This document shows positions 38,432 through 47,537 of a DNA stretch of 64,000 bases, piece after piece. Source of the DNA: Exiguobacterium sp. FSL W8-0210 (lineage in GTDB: Bacteria > Bacillota > Bacilli > Exiguobacteriales > Exiguobacteriaceae). How positions within the stretch are numbered: position 1 is the first letter of the stretch; every line of letters begins with the position of its first letter. The translations under genes were made by a program, and so were the position numbers. The stretch is from assembly GCF_038006045.1 (NCBI RefSeq), contig NZ_JBBOUK010000001.1, positions 2,087,001-2,151,000 of the forward strand, in the 5' to 3' direction. The notes under the pieces are model-generated. The model did no database searches. It was not told where the DNA came from and was given only the letters and a program-made list of their open reading frames with translations.

Positions 38432-38673
38432 AAAAAAACGTCATGCGACGTGTCAAACAATAAAATAATAAGACGATGGGACCCGAAGTGCCGTGTCGAT
38501 ACCTTATTTTTGAACCTGCTGTGCAGGTGGGTGTCTTATCCGATTCCTATTCGTACGTCCTCCTGCTGTGTTACGAGGCATGTACTACTAGTTGGAACGT
38601 CAAACTCCCTATCAAAAAAGAGTGGCTCAAAGATAAAAGGCGGCTCTCGTACAATTCAGGAACCCCATCTGAT
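38432..38673 (-). ncRNA. 6S RNA (6S-1/BsrA-like)
   Basis: A non-coding minus-strand unit of about 242 bases between tcdA and the next gene. It has its own promoter and an intrinsic terminator (ACGTC-GCAT-GACGT plus nine T). The 5' segment GATGGG pairs with CCCATC near the 3' end, and further inside GCCG pairs with CGGC. The result is a long rod with internal loops and a central hairpin (ACGT-CC/GG-ACGT), as in 6S RNA. The position upstream of tcdA (yrvM) matches the aspS-yrvM intergenic location of B. subtilis bsrA. 6S RNA sequesters sigma-A RNA polymerase in stationary phase. The exact 5' end is predicted. Confidence 0.82.
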
Positions 38674-38679
38674 GCATTT

Positions 38680-38708
38680 AATATAGCATCCTCCCCTCTG
38701 AAATGCAA
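38680..38708 (-). promoter_or_regulatory. promoter of the 6S-like RNA
   Basis: Minus strand TTGCAT (38703-38708), 17 bases, TATATT (38680-38685). Nothing coding follows, consistent with an RNA gene. Confidence 0.75.
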
Positions 38709-38739
38709 CTACTTCCCACTCCAGAAAAAGATGCTTTTT

Positions 38740-39924
38740 TCAGGTCCAACGTTTCGTGAAGTGTTGATTCGGATCATATCGTTGTTGTTGGAATGCGGGA
38801 TCGAATCGTGGTGTGCGTGTCGCATTCCCGACACCCGCGATGAACGCCCAGTTCCCATAGTTCGAAGCGACATCATAGTCGATCAACTGCTGTTCGAAAT
38901 ATCGCGCTCCGATGCGCCAGTCCTGCTTTAATTCATGAATCAGATAACTGGCAACGATCTGCCTGCCGCGGTTCGACATCCATCCCGTCTCGCGAATCTC
39001 GTTCATGAAGGCGTCGACGAATGGCACACCGGTTTTTCCTTCTATCCAACGTTCGACAGCTAGCTGGTCCGCCTTCCACGTGGATTGACCTTCTTGTAAT
39101 CCGCTCGCACGGAACAGACGGCTTCCTGTCTCACGCATCGTCAAATGGAAGAAGTCACGCCATAACAGTTCGAAATACAACCAGTACGTCGATTCATTCG
39201 CTCCCTTTTTTCGCTCGGCTTCCTGCAATTCAGCCATGACGCGACGCGGCGAGAGTGATCCGTTCGCTAGCCAGGCAGACAGCTTCGAAGAATCATTTCG
39301 TAAGAACCCATTCCGTGTTTCTTTATAGGTGAATACAGGCTCAGCAAGGTATTCCTTAAGGCGCGCTCTCCCTGCTGACTCTCCACCACGGAAGGGGAAC
39401 GCGATTTCGGGATTCGCTTCGACCGATTCTTCTTTTACTAACTGAATACCGGTTGGTAGATCGAGTGGATCGTAGAAGGTCCCTCTCGCCTCGACACGTT
39501 TTCGAAATGCCGTAAAGACACGCTTTAATTCATCACTTCCGATATCTTCCCGTCGATGTAATGTCTGTGTTTCAAAAGAGCGGACGGTATATCTGTCTTC
39601 GATATACTGCTCACTTGTCGCTTCTTCTGTTCCGGTCATCTTATGGAAATAGACGGTATCATCCGCTTGCAGATAAGAATCGAGTGTCTCAATTGTCTCC
39701 CCTTCTACTATATCTAACGTAATCCCGATTTGAGACAGATGGCCCGCTAGGTTCTCTAGTGTCTCTTGTTCGAACCGTGCTTGTTGTGTACCTCTTTTAA
39801 AATCGCGTTTCTTTTGGTCTTTGACGTATATGGCACGAATGACGTCATGTTCTTCACACGCACTCCGAAGTGCCTCATGATCATCGACACGTAAATCATG
39901 ACGATACCAAACGACTGCTCCCAT
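38740..39924 (-). CDS. DASH-type cryptochrome/photolyase
   Basis: 394 residues from the ATG at 39924 (AAGGAG/AAGGGAG upstream); 19 codons of open frame before it lack family similarity. MGAVVWYRHDLRVDDHEAL is the N-terminal photolyase alpha/beta domain. The FAD-binding domain carries WLANGSLSPRRV, ELLWRDFFHL, GWMSNRGRQIVASYLIHEL and the DASH-typical DYDVASNYGNWAFIAGVGN, ending RFDPAFQQQRYDPN. Cry-DASH proteins repair pyrimidine dimers in single-stranded or looped DNA using blue light. The gene interrupts the bsrA-aspS neighbourhood seen in B. subtilis. Confidence 0.9.
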   Translation of the reverse strand: MGAVVWYRHDLRVDDHEALRSACEEHDVIRAIYVKDQKKRDFKRGTQQARFEQETLENLAGHLSQIGITLDIVEGETIETLDSYLQADDTVYFHKMTGTEEATSEQYIEDRYTVRSFETQTLHRREDIGSDELKRVFTAFRKRVEARGTFYDPLDLPTGIQLVKEESVEANPEIAFPFRGGESAGRARLKEYLAEPVFTYKETRNGFLRNDSSKLSAWLANGSLSPRRVMAELQEAERKKGANESTYWLYFELLWRDFFHLTMRETGSRLFRASGLQEGQSTWKADQLAVERWIEGKTGVPFVDAFMNEIRETGWMSNRGRQIVASYLIHELKQDWRIGARYFEQQLIDYDVASNYGNWAFIAGVGNATRTPRFDPAFQQQRYDPNQHFTKRWT

Positions 39925-39998
39925 ATTGATCGACTCCCTTCTCCTTATACTATGACCCGACCAAGGTAGATAGAAAACCACTTGATGTGCCGATGAGG

Positions 39999-40028
39999 TT
40001 TTAAGACGTTGTTTTCGTGGAATATGAT
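39999..40028 (+). promoter_or_regulatory. candidate promoter of the 39-residue peptide gene
   Basis: TTTTAA, 13 bases, TGGAAT resembles a sigma-B promoter (GTTTAA-N12-14-GGGWAT), each box with one mismatch. A TATGAT at 40023-40028 is an alternative sigma-A -10 without a good -35. Confidence 0.3.
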
Positions 40029-40060
40029 TAGTACAACAAATCAGAGGAGTGAATGAATCA

Positions 40061-40180
40061 ATGGCAGCAAAACGCGGTAAACTTAGAACATTAATGACGC
40101 TCGTAACGACGGTTGGTCCAATCGTCTATAAATTCTATAAAAAACAGCAGTCGAAAAAATCAATCAACAACCCTAAATAA
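40061..40180 (+). CDS. small basic membrane-associated peptide (39 aa), unknown
   Basis: 39 residues, MAAKRGKLRTLMTLVTTVGP then IVYKFYKKQQ and a polar tail. A basic N-terminus, a hydrophobic stretch (about residues 9-22) and a basic C-terminus suggest a small membrane-associated peptide. Support: AGAGGAG upstream, a promoter-like segment, and a strong terminator starting at the stop codon. Such short basic-hydrophobic peptides are common in Bacilli, but I do not recognise a named family. Confidence 0.65.
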   Translation: MAAKRGKLRTLMTLVTTVGPIVYKFYKKQQSKKSINNPK

Positions 40181-40216
40181 AAAATGGACGTCTCCTTATC
40201 GGAGCGTCCATTTTTT
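40179..40216. terminator. bidirectional terminator between the 39-aa gene and the AAG glycosylase
   Basis: AAAAATGGACG-CTCC/GGAG-CGTCCATTTTTT hairpin with T-runs on both strands. Confidence 0.92.
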
Positions 40217-40799
40217 AACGTTTACTGACACCTTCACTCGCCTCTACATAAAACCGCCATGGATAGGCTGTCGCTTCTCCTGCGTTCGGAATACCGATCC
40301 GTGTCGTCTGGACGATCGCATCGACCGGGTCAGCAACGAGTCGGAACCGTGCTTGATAGAGATCCTGACCTGAATCCGCTGTCGTGAGACCGAATCCTTG
40401 GCACAGTTTCGCTGGTCCATTGACGAGATTACGCCGTTGCACCCCCGTCAACGCTGCGTAGGAACAACCAAAACGACGTTCCGCGACGAGGTCGTGCCCA
40501 CTGATGATTTCCGCACCTCGTAGTAAAAGTCCGTATCCTTCCCCTTCATGTCCACAAACGATATTCATGCAGTGATGCATACCATATGTGAAATACACAT
40601 AGAGATGCCCCGGTGGACCGAACATCGGTGCCGTCCGTTTCGTTGGTTTTCCGGAAAACGAGTGCGCTGCTTGATCGTGAGGACCGAGATAGGCTTCGAC
40701 CTCGACGATCCGCATCGTCACCTCATCGACGGTGATCTGTGTTCCTAAGAAATCTGGACCGACTTCAACCGGTGAGCGTTCAAAAAAGTGTCGTTCCAT
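40215..40799 (-). CDS. 3-methyladenine DNA glycosylase (AAG/MPG family)
   Basis: 194 residues from the ATG at 40799, with GGAGG eight bases upstream. Family motifs: FLGTQITVDEVTMRIVEVEAYLGPHDQAAHSF near residues 18-48 (containing the catalytic Glu of the VEVEAY segment), FGPPGHLYVYFTYGMHHCMNIV, and GPAKLCQGFGLT near the C-terminus. It excises alkylated purines from DNA. It is paired with a photolyase-family gene in a small DNA-repair insert. Confidence 0.93.
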   Translation of the reverse strand: MERHFFERSPVEVGPDFLGTQITVDEVTMRIVEVEAYLGPHDQAAHSFSGKPTKRTAPMFGPPGHLYVYFTYGMHHCMNIVCGHEGEGYGLLLRGAEIISGHDLVAERRFGCSYAALTGVQRRNLVNGPAKLCQGFGLTTADSGQDLYQARFRLVADPVDAIVQTTRIGIPNAGEATAYPWRFYVEASEGVSKR

Positions 40800-40820
40800 C
40801 CGTTCGACCTCCTTCATGAA

Positions 40821-40855
40821 ACAAGCGAATCTCCCATACCGGAAGATTCGCTTGT
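40821..40855 (-). terminator. hairpin after aspS
   Basis: ACAAGCGAATCT/AGATTCGCTTGT perfect 12-base stem just after the aspS stop. The minus-strand tail is only TTTC, so termination may be incomplete and reach the AAG gene. Confidence 0.65.
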
Positions 40856-40861
40856 CGTGTC

Positions 40862-42628
40862 TTACGATTGTTTAACTGCTGTTCGAATCGAGAGATCATT
40901 TAATTGCGCATCCGAGACTGGGCTTGGTGCTGCCGTCAACAGATCGCTTGCTGATGCTGTTTTCGGGAAGGCAATCGTATCACGCAAGTTTGAACGTCCT
41001 GCGAGTAACATAACGAGACGGTCTAGACCAAGTGCGATTCCCGCATGTGGTGGTGTTCCGTATTCGAATGCTTCCATCAAGAAACCGAACTGCTCGTTTG
41101 CTTCTTCTTCTGTGAAGCCAAGCAACTTAAACATCCGCTCTTGGATATCCCGTTCGTAGATCCGTTGTGATCCACCGCCGAGCTCGTATCCGTTCAAGAC
41201 GAGGTCGTACGCGACGGCGAGGACTTTTCCAGGATCCGTCTCGAGCAATTCGAGATCTTCACGACGTGGCATCGTGAACGGGTGGTGGTTCGCGTAGAAA
41301 CGACCTTCTTCTTCTTCGTACGTGACGAGTGGGAAGTCCGTCACCCAAAGGAAGTTGAAGACCGACTCATCGATCAAGTCCAGTTCCTTCGCTAATTTCT
41401 GACGGAGCGCACCTAAGCTGTCTGCTACGATCGATGATTTTGCTGCGACGAACAACAATAAGTCGCCTGATTCCGCATCTGTCGCCGCTGTCAGGCGAGC
41501 AGTTGCTTCTTCGTCGAAGAACTTCGCGATCGGACCGTTCAGTCCGTCCGCTGTCACTTTGACCCACGCGAGACCTTTTGCACCGTAGATCGCCGTGAAT
41601 TCTTGTAACTTATCGATATCTTTACGCGAGAAGCGCTCAGCTGCACCTTTGACGTTCAATGCTTTGACTTCGCCACCTGCTTTTAGTGCCATGTCGAATA
41701 CTTTGAATCCTGCACCTTTGACGGCTTCCGCGACATCGATCAATTCGAGACCGAAGCGTGTATCTGGCTTATCCGAACCATACCGGCTCATCGCTTCCGC
41801 ATATGGCATCCGTGGGAACGGTGTCACGATATCTTTGCCAAGCGTTTCCTTCATGACACGTGTCATCATCGACTCCATCATCGCATACAAATCTTCGATG
41901 TCCATGAAGCTCGTCTCGATATCGACTTGCGTGAATTCAGGTTGACGGTCTGCCCGTAAGTCTTCGTCACGGAAACAACGTGCAATTTGGAAGTATCGCT
42001 CAAAACCAGACACCATCAGCAATTGTTTGAACAATTGCGGTGATTGTGGCAAGGCATAGAACTCACCTGGGTGAACACGACTCGGAACGAGATAGTCACG
42101 TGCGCCTTCTGGTGTTGATTTCGTTAAGATTGGTGTCTCGACTTCCAAGAAGTCTTGCTCATCGAGGAAGTTCCGCATGATGTTCGATGCTTTCGAACGG
42201 AGACGGAATGTCTCTTGAAGCGACGGACGACGCAAGTCAAGATAACGATATTTAAGACGTAAATCTTCTGACGTCTGCTCTGCTTCTTCACTGATCGGGA
42301 ATGGTGTCATTTTCGCTGCGTTCAAGATGACGACTTCATCCGCGACGACCTCGACTTGCCCAGTCGGGATGTTCGGGTTCGGATTCTCACGGCCGATGAC
42401 GTGTCCTTTGATGTCGAGGACATACTCTGAACGAATCGATTCCGCAAGGCGGTGTGCCTGCTCGTTTTCCGGTTGGAAGACGATTTGGACGATGCCACTC
42501 CGGTCGCGGAGATCAAGGAAGATCAATCCTCCTAAGTCACGTCGTTTTTGAACCCATCCTTTAAGTTGAACGTGTTGACCGATGACTTCTTCTGTCACCT
42601 GACCGTTCATATGCGTGCGTCCGATCAT
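40862..42628 (-). CDS. aspS: aspartate--tRNA ligase
   Basis: 588 residues, bacterial-type AspRS. The N-terminal OB anticodon domain ([26 protein letters not shown]), class II motif 2 near [20 protein letters not shown], the GAD insertion domain, and motif 3 [23 protein letters not shown] are intact. It overlaps the hisS stop by four bases (ATGA) with AGGAGG inside the end of hisS, so the two synthetases are translationally coupled behind one T-box. Confidence 0.97.
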   Translation of the reverse strand: MIGRTHMNGQVTEEVIGQHVQLKGWVQKRRDLGGLIFLDLRDRSGIVQIVFQPENEQAHRLAESIRSEYVLDIKGHVIGRENPNPNIPTGQVEVVADEVVILNAAKMTPFPISEEAEQTSEDLRLKYRYLDLRRPSLQETFRLRSKASNIMRNFLDEQDFLEVETPILTKSTPEGARDYLVPSRVHPGEFYALPQSPQLFKQLLMVSGFERYFQIARCFRDEDLRADRQPEFTQVDIETSFMDIEDLYAMMESMMTRVMKETLGKDIVTPFPRMPYAEAMSRYGSDKPDTRFGLELIDVAEAVKGAGFKVFDMALKAGGEVKALNVKGAAERFSRKDIDKLQEFTAIYGAKGLAWVKVTADGLNGPIAKFFDEEATARLTAATDAESGDLLLFVAAKSSIVADSLGALRQKLAKELDLIDESVFNFLWVTDFPLVTYEEEEGRFYANHHPFTMPRREDLELLETDPGKVLAVAYDLVLNGYELGGGSQRIYERDIQERMFKLLGFTEEEANEQFGFLMEAFEYGTPPHAGIALGLDRLVMLLAGRSNLRDTIAFPKTASASDLLTAAPSPVSDAQLNDLSIRTAVKQS

Positions 42629-43905
42629 TGTGCTTCCTCCTTTAATTTCGCGACGATCGTATCAGCGACTGCTGATAACGGAACGTCCGTCTGTTCCCCT
42701 GTAGCCATGTTCTTCAGCGCTGCTGCACCACGCTCAACTTCTTCATCCCCGAGGATGACCGTATAGCGTGCTTTCAAGCGATCGGCTGCCTTGAATTGTC
42801 CTTTGAACTTTCGACCGAGATAATCCCGATCCGCGACAAGTCCTTCGAGACGCATCAATTGTAAGAGACGTGTTGCCGTCTTTTCGACTTCGTCACTGCC
42901 TTGCGCGACGATGAAGACATCGATTTGATCATCGACTGGCGGTAAGACGTTCTCATTCTCAAGTGCCATCAATAAACGCTCGATGCCGATTCCGAATCCG
43001 ATTCCCGGTGTTGCCGGTCCACCGATCTGTTCGACGAGACCGTTGTATCGTCCACCACCACATAATGTCGTGATCGCTCCGAAGCCTTCTGCTTCTGACA
43101 TGATCTCGAATGCCGTGTGATTGTAATAATCGATTCCGCGGACGAGCGTTGGATCAACGACATACTCGATGCCGAGTGCATCTAAGTGAAGCAGTACTTC
43201 ATCGAAGTAGGCTTTTGATGCCGGGTTTAAGTAATCGAGAATCGATGGTGCCGTTGCCATACTCGGGTGATCGCGGTCGACCTTACAGTCAAGGACACGA
43301 AGTGGATTCGTTTCGAGACGGTTCTGACAGTCCTGACACAACTCGTGAACGACCGGTTTGAAGTGATCGACGAGTGCTGCCCGGTGTGCGGCGCGACTTT
43401 CGTTATCCCCGAGTGTATTGATGACGAGCTTAAGGTGCTTCAATCCGAATGAACGGTAGATGCTCATCGCGAGACTGATGACTTCCGCATCGATCGCTGG
43501 TTGTTCACTACCAAGTGCCTCGACTCCATATTGGTGGAGCTGACGGAAACGACCTGCTTGCGGACGTTCATAACGGAACATCGGTCCAATGTAAAACAAT
43601 TTCGTCGGTTGGTTCGGTGAACCGAACAGCTTGTTCGTCACGAATGAACGAACGACAGCAGCCGTTCCTTCTGGACGTAACGTCAACTGGTCTTTTCCGC
43701 GTTTCTCAAGCATGAACATTTCTTTTTGAACGATATCCGTCGTCTCACCAACGCCACGTTTGAAGAGTTCTGTCTCCTCAAAAATCGGCGTCCGAATTTC
43801 CTTATAGTTGTAACGCTTACTGATATCACGTAATTGTTGCTCGATGTACTGCCAGCGTTCGACTGTTCCTGGAAGGACATCAAACGTACCGCGTGGTAAT
43901 TTCAT
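42625..43905 (-). CDS. hisS: histidine--tRNA ligase
   Basis: 426 residues from the ATG at 43905 (AAGGAGG upstream); the open frame continues upstream into the T-box terminator and is not translated. Class II motifs: RGTFDVLPG start, [47 protein letters not shown], the histidine motif [15 protein letters not shown], and motif 3 [12 protein letters not shown]. First gene of hisS-aspS. Confidence 0.97.
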   Translation of the reverse strand: MKLPRGTFDVLPGTVERWQYIEQQLRDISKRYNYKEIRTPIFEETELFKRGVGETTDIVQKEMFMLEKRGKDQLTLRPEGTAAVVRSFVTNKLFGSPNQPTKLFYIGPMFRYERPQAGRFRQLHQYGVEALGSEQPAIDAEVISLAMSIYRSFGLKHLKLVINTLGDNESRAAHRAALVDHFKPVVHELCQDCQNRLETNPLRVLDCKVDRDHPSMATAPSILDYLNPASKAYFDEVLLHLDALGIEYVVDPTLVRGIDYYNHTAFEIMSEAEGFGAITTLCGGGRYNGLVEQIGGPATPGIGFGIGIERLLMALENENVLPPVDDQIDVFIVAQGSDEVEKTATRLLQLMRLEGLVADRDYLGRKFKGQFKAADRLKARYTVILGDEEVERGAAALKNMATGEQTDVPLSAVADTIVAKLKEEAQ

Positions 43906-43925
43906 CTCAAATTCCTCCTTTTTTG

Positions 43926-44185
43926 AATACAAAAAAGTCCTCGTCCGCAAAGGGACGAGAACTTGAAGATCCCGTGGTACCACCCTGGTTGTCAAATCAC
44001 ATTTGACCACTCGGTGCAGTTAACGCCTGCGTACGACCTTCCCTACTATCAGTTCAGGAAGATACCTCGGAAGGGTCTTTCATCAAGTTCGTCTGTTCGC
44101 CCTTCCAGCCAAGGGGCGACTCTCTAAGCAGACAAGGTCTTGATTACTCCTCTTCGTCTTCGGTCGTATGAATCATTTGGTTACG
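43926..44185 (-). ncRNA. T-box riboswitch upstream of hisS-aspS, apparent Asp specifier
   Basis: On the minus strand the leader shows stem I with AGAGAG, the segment GAAA-GAC-C-CTTCCGAGG, the T-box AGGGTGGTACCACGG (about 43971-43986), and a terminator AAGT-CTCGTCC/GGACGAG-ACTTTTTT (43931-43964). By alignment with the trpS and alaS leaders here, the specifier is GAC (Asp, 44075-44077) rather than a His codon. Regulation of both synthetases by tRNA-Asp is therefore suggested. The 5' end is set by the candidate promoter. Confidence 0.9.
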
Positions 44186-44188
44186 TCT

Positions 44189-44218
44189 AATATTGCCTCG
44201 TCTCTCGGTTCCTGTCAA
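44189..44218 (-). promoter_or_regulatory. promoter of the hisS T-box leader
   Basis: Perfect TTGACA on the minus strand (44213-44218) whose TGA is the dtd stop codon, followed after 18 bases by AATATT (44189-44194). The -10 is only a moderate match. Confidence 0.55.
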
Positions 44219-44664
44219 GCGTTTGCTTCTTTTTCAAGAATCAATGTCACCGGTCCATCATTGACGAGCGCGATATCCATCATCGCACCGAACTGACCTG
44301 TCTCGACCGTCAGTCCTTGCGCACGAAGACGTTCATTGAACGCTTCATACAATTCGTTGGCAAGATCCGGTTTCGCTGCTTCCGTGAACGCTGGGCGACG
44401 TCCTTTTTTGACATCACCATACAACGTGAACTGCGAGACGGATAGAATCTGACCGTCGACATCTTGCAACGAGCGGTTCATCCGTTCTTCTTCATCTTCA
44501 AACACGCGGAGTCCTGCGATTTTATCAGCTAACCAGTTCACCTGATCGATCGTGTCTTCGTGCGTGACACCGACAAGCAAGAGAAAACCTTGCTTGATTT
44601 GACCGATGACCTCCTGATCGACTGTGACACTTGCTTCTTTGACTCGTTGTAATACGACTCGCAT
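44215..44664 (-). CDS. dtd: D-aminoacyl-tRNA deacylase
   Basis: 149 residues. The start [16 protein letters not shown], the active-site motif [19 protein letters not shown] (SQFTL) and the C-terminal [11 protein letters not shown] (the GP motif, here DGPVT) are all present. It hydrolyses D-amino acids from mischarged tRNAs. It lies 14 bases after rel on the same strand and its stop is embedded in the hisS promoter. Confidence 0.96.
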   Translation of the reverse strand: MRVVLQRVKEASVTVDQEVIGQIKQGFLLLVGVTHEDTIDQVNWLADKIAGLRVFEDEEERMNRSLQDVDGQILSVSQFTLYGDVKKGRRPAFTEAAKPDLANELYEAFNERLRAQGLTVETGQFGAMMDIALVNDGPVTLILEKEANA

Positions 44665-44678
44665 GACTCATCCGCTCC

Positions 44679-46877
44679 TTACGTCATCATGACGCGATGT
44701 ACAGCATACACGTCAGAGATTTGTTTGATGCGATCGACGACTTTTTGTAAATGATTGACGTTATTGATCGCGATCGTCATCGTGATTTTTGCTTGTTTAC
44801 TGTCGTCGCCTTTCCCACTAACGGCAACGATGTTTGTATTCGTCGCAGATACCGACTGCAGGACATCGTTCAATAATCCTGCCCGGTCGAATCCAGAAAT
44901 TTCGATTTCGACGTTATAACTCTTAACGGCTTTGCCTTCGTGTTCCCACTCGACTTCGAGCAAGCGTTCTGGATTTTGTTCATGAATGACGTTCAAACAA
45001 TCCGTCCGGTGAATCGAGACACCCCGTCCACGTGTGATGTACCCGACGATATCGTCCCCTGGTACTGGATTACAACAACGACTCATGCGAACGAGCATGT
45101 TATCGATGCCTTTGACACGAACGCCTTCTGGATTTTCCTTCTTCGGACGATCGAACGTCTTCATCTCACTAATGGCTTCGTTCAGTTCAAGATTTTTGGA
45201 CTCTTTGTCTTTGCGTAACTTTTCCGTCAATTTATGCGCGACTTGGGCAGCGGTCAGACCATGATACCCAACGGCAGCATACATGTCTTCTTCTTGCGCG
45301 AAGTTGAACTTCCGCGTCACGTCTTCGAGCGTCTTCTCATTGATGACTTCCTTCGGCTCGAATCCGAGTTTCTTGACTTCTGCTTCGATCAGTTCCCGTC
45401 CTTTAGAGACGTTCTCTTCGCGTTGCTGACGTTTGAACCATTGACGGATCTTGTTCTTCGCCTGACTCGACACACAAATCTTGAGCCAGTCCTTACTTGG
45501 ACCATAACTGTGTTTTGAAGTGACGATTTCAATGATGTCGCCTGTCTTCAGCTTATAATCAATCGGGACCATCCGTCCGTTGACTTTCGCCCCGATCGTC
45601 CGGTGACCGATCTCCGTATGGATCCGGTACGCATAATCAATCGGAACAGAGCCTTTCGGCAATTCGATGACGTCGCCTTTTGGTGTAAAGACGTACAACA
45701 TGTCACTAAAGAAGTCGACTTTGACCGATTCCATGAATTCTTCAGCATCCGCTGTATCCTTCTGCAATTCGAGGATTTCACGGAAGTGGGCAATCTTATC
45801 CTCAAAGCCTGATTTCGCTTCCTGTTCCTTACCTTCTTTATACGCCCAGTGAGCGGCAATACCGTACTCGGCAATGAAATGCATGTCTCGTGTCCGAATT
45901 TGGACCTCGAGCGGCTCGCCTTTCGGTCCGATGACCGTCGTATGCAGCGATTGATACATGTTCGGCTTCGGCATCGCGATATAATCCTTGAAACGTCCCG
46001 GCATCGGTTTATATTGCGTATGAATGATTCCGAGAACAGCGTAACAGTCCTTGATTGAATCAACGATGATGCGCACAGCCATCAAGTCATAAATTTCGCT
46101 GAATTCTTTTTTCGAGTTTTGCATCTTGTTATAAATGGAATAGATATGCTTCGGACGTCCATCGACTTCCGCTGCGATTTGTACATCATCGAGTACTTCT
46201 TTGACCTCTTCAATGACCGAACTGACGAGCGCTTCGCGTTCCGTCCGTTTTTGTTTCATCATTGAGACAATCCGGTAGTACTGTTGTGGATTGATATATC
46301 GCAAACTGATATCTTCGAGTTCCCACTTGATCGTCGAAATCCCGAGACGATGCGCAAGCGGTGCAAAGATTTCGAGCGTCTCTTCTGCCTTTTGCACCTG
46401 CTTCTCCTTGACCATGTGTTGCAACGTCCGCATGTTATGCAGACGGTCAGCCAGTTTGATCAAGATGACGCGAATGTCTTCTGCCATCGCGATGAACATC
46501 TTCCGATGATTCTCAGCCAATTCTTCGCGTTTCGATTTATATTTGATTTTCCCGAGTTTCGTGACGCCGTCAACGAGCATCGCGACGTCGGGTCCGAATC
46601 GTTCCGTTAATTCTTCGAGTGTAATGTCCGTATCTTCGACGACATCATGAAGAAGCGCAGCGACAATCGTCGTTGCATCCAAACCAATATCGACTAAGAT
46701 ACCGGCAACTTGTACCGGATGAATGATGTAGGGTTCCCCAGAACGGCGGAATTGCCCATCATGTTCGTCTTTCGCGAATTGGTAAGCCCGTTCGATGTCT
46801 TTGACTTCAGCTTGCGTCATGTATTCCGCACATCGAGCGAGAAGGTCTTCTACATTTACGATTTGTTTGTTTGTCAT
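44679..46877 (-). CDS. relA: bifunctional (p)ppGpp synthetase/hydrolase Rel
   Basis: 732 residues, full Rel. The hydrolase HD domain (H-D at 77-78 in ALLHDVVEDTD), the synthetase domain (YDLMAVRIIVDSIKDCYAVLG, then GRFKDYIAMPKPNMYQSLHTTV), TGS (DMLYVFTPKGDVIELPKGS) and a C-terminal ACT domain are intact. It makes and degrades the stringent-response alarmone on starvation. The catalytic residues of both domains appear intact, so it should be bifunctional. It has its own promoter downstream of the apt terminator. Confidence 0.97.
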   Translation of the reverse strand: MTNKQIVNVEDLLARCAEYMTQAEVKDIERAYQFAKDEHDGQFRRSGEPYIIHPVQVAGILVDIGLDATTIVAALLHDVVEDTDITLEELTERFGPDVAMLVDGVTKLGKIKYKSKREELAENHRKMFIAMAEDIRVILIKLADRLHNMRTLQHMVKEKQVQKAEETLEIFAPLAHRLGISTIKWELEDISLRYINPQQYYRIVSMMKQKRTEREALVSSVIEEVKEVLDDVQIAAEVDGRPKHIYSIYNKMQNSKKEFSEIYDLMAVRIIVDSIKDCYAVLGIIHTQYKPMPGRFKDYIAMPKPNMYQSLHTTVIGPKGEPLEVQIRTRDMHFIAEYGIAAHWAYKEGKEQEAKSGFEDKIAHFREILELQKDTADAEEFMESVKVDFFSDMLYVFTPKGDVIELPKGSVPIDYAYRIHTEIGHRTIGAKVNGRMVPIDYKLKTGDIIEIVTSKHSYGPSKDWLKICVSSQAKNKIRQWFKRQQREENVSKGRELIEAEVKKLGFEPKEVINEKTLEDVTRKFNFAQEEDMYAAVGYHGLTAAQVAHKLTEKLRKDKESKNLELNEAISEMKTFDRPKKENPEGVRVKGIDNMLVRMSRCCNPVPGDDIVGYITRGRGVSIHRTDCLNVIHEQNPERLLEVEWEHEGKAVKSYNVEIEISGFDRAGLLNDVLQSVSATNTNIVAVSGKGDDSKQAKITMTIAINNVNHLQKVVDRIKQISDVYAVHRVMMT

Positions 46878-46937
46878 CCCTTTTCCTCACCCAGTCCCCG
46901 GGATCGTCTGCAACGGAATCCCTAATATATAGTTCTT

Positions 46938-46966
46938 ATTATCGTGAAATCTTGAGAAGATGTCAA
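46938..46966 (-). promoter_or_regulatory. sigma-A promoter of relA
   Basis: Minus strand TTGACA (46961-46966), 17 bases, GATAAT (46938-46943): 11 of 12 consensus positions. It lies between the apt terminator and the relA ATG. Confidence 0.82.
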
Positions 46967-46969
46967 AAT

Positions 46970-47011
46970 AAAAAGAAATACCCCCTTGGTCACCATGTAC
47001 CAAGAGAGTAT
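46970..47011 (-). terminator. terminator of apt
   Basis: ATAC-C-CTTGGT/ACCAAG-G-GTAT stem, then TTTCTTTTTATTTT on the minus strand, just after the apt stop. Confidence 0.8.
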
Positions 47012-47018
47012 ATATGCT

Positions 47019-47537
47019 TTAGTCTTCGTAGCGAATCAATGAGAGAACGTCGTATCCTTCGAGTTTCTCACGTCCACCAAGACCATCGAGTTCAATCAAG
47101 AATCCGATTCCGGCAACCGTTCCGCCTAATTTTTCAATCATTTGGATCGTCGCTTCGATCGTACCACCTGTTGCAAGCAAGTCGTCAAGGATGACGACGC
47201 GTTGTCCTGGTTGAATCGCATCTTCATGCATCGTCAAGACGTCTTTTCCGTACTCAAGACCATACTCGACACGGACTGTCTCACGTGGTAATTTTCCTTC
47301 TTTACGGACAGGTACGAATCCGATTTCCATCGCGTAAGCGGCTGGGCAACCAACTACGAATCCACGTGCTTCCGGACCCGCGATGACATCAGCACCTTTA
47401 CTGCGTGCATATTCGACAAGTGCATCAACCGATTGTTTGTATACTGGTCCGTTCTGCATGAGTGATGTGATGTCTTTGAAACTGATTCCTTCTTTCGGCC
47501 AGTTTTCGACCTCTTTTATATGCTGTTTGAACTCCAT
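47019..47537 (-). CDS. apt: adenine phosphoribosyltransferase
   Basis: 172 residues. The PRPP-binding motif [17 protein letters not shown] and the flexible-loop region [20 protein letters not shown] identify APRT, which salvages adenine to AMP. The ATG lies 22 bases inside the 3' end of recJ, with GAGGAAAAG upstream, so translation is coupled. It is the last gene of a recJ-apt unit. Confidence 0.96.
   Translation of the reverse strand: MEFKQHIKEVENWPKEGISFKDITSLMQNGPVYKQSVDALVEYARSKGADVIAGPEARGFVVGCPAAYAMEIGFVPVRKEGKLPRETVRVEYGLEYGKDVLTMHEDAIQPGQRVVILDDLLATGGTIEATIQMIEKLGGTVAGIGFLIELDGLGGREKLEGYDVLSLIRYED

Noticed and set aside
38476-38931. Plus-strand 151-codon ORF across the 6S-like RNA and the cryptochrome end
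   Set aside because: Its composition is not protein-like, it crosses a promoter and an RNA gene on the other strand, and it lacks a ribosome binding site.
39925-39981. Longer cryptochrome start at 39981
   Set aside because: The extra 19 residues have no family counterpart, and ribosome sites lie directly before the ATG at 39924.
43906-44010. Longer hisS reading frame starting at 44010
   Set aside because: The extra 35 codons lie in the T-box terminator region; AAGGAGG precedes the ATG at 43905.
45548-46063. Minus-strand 171-codon ORF inside relA in another frame
   Set aside because: Arginine/serine-rich shadow of a highly conserved Rel protein.
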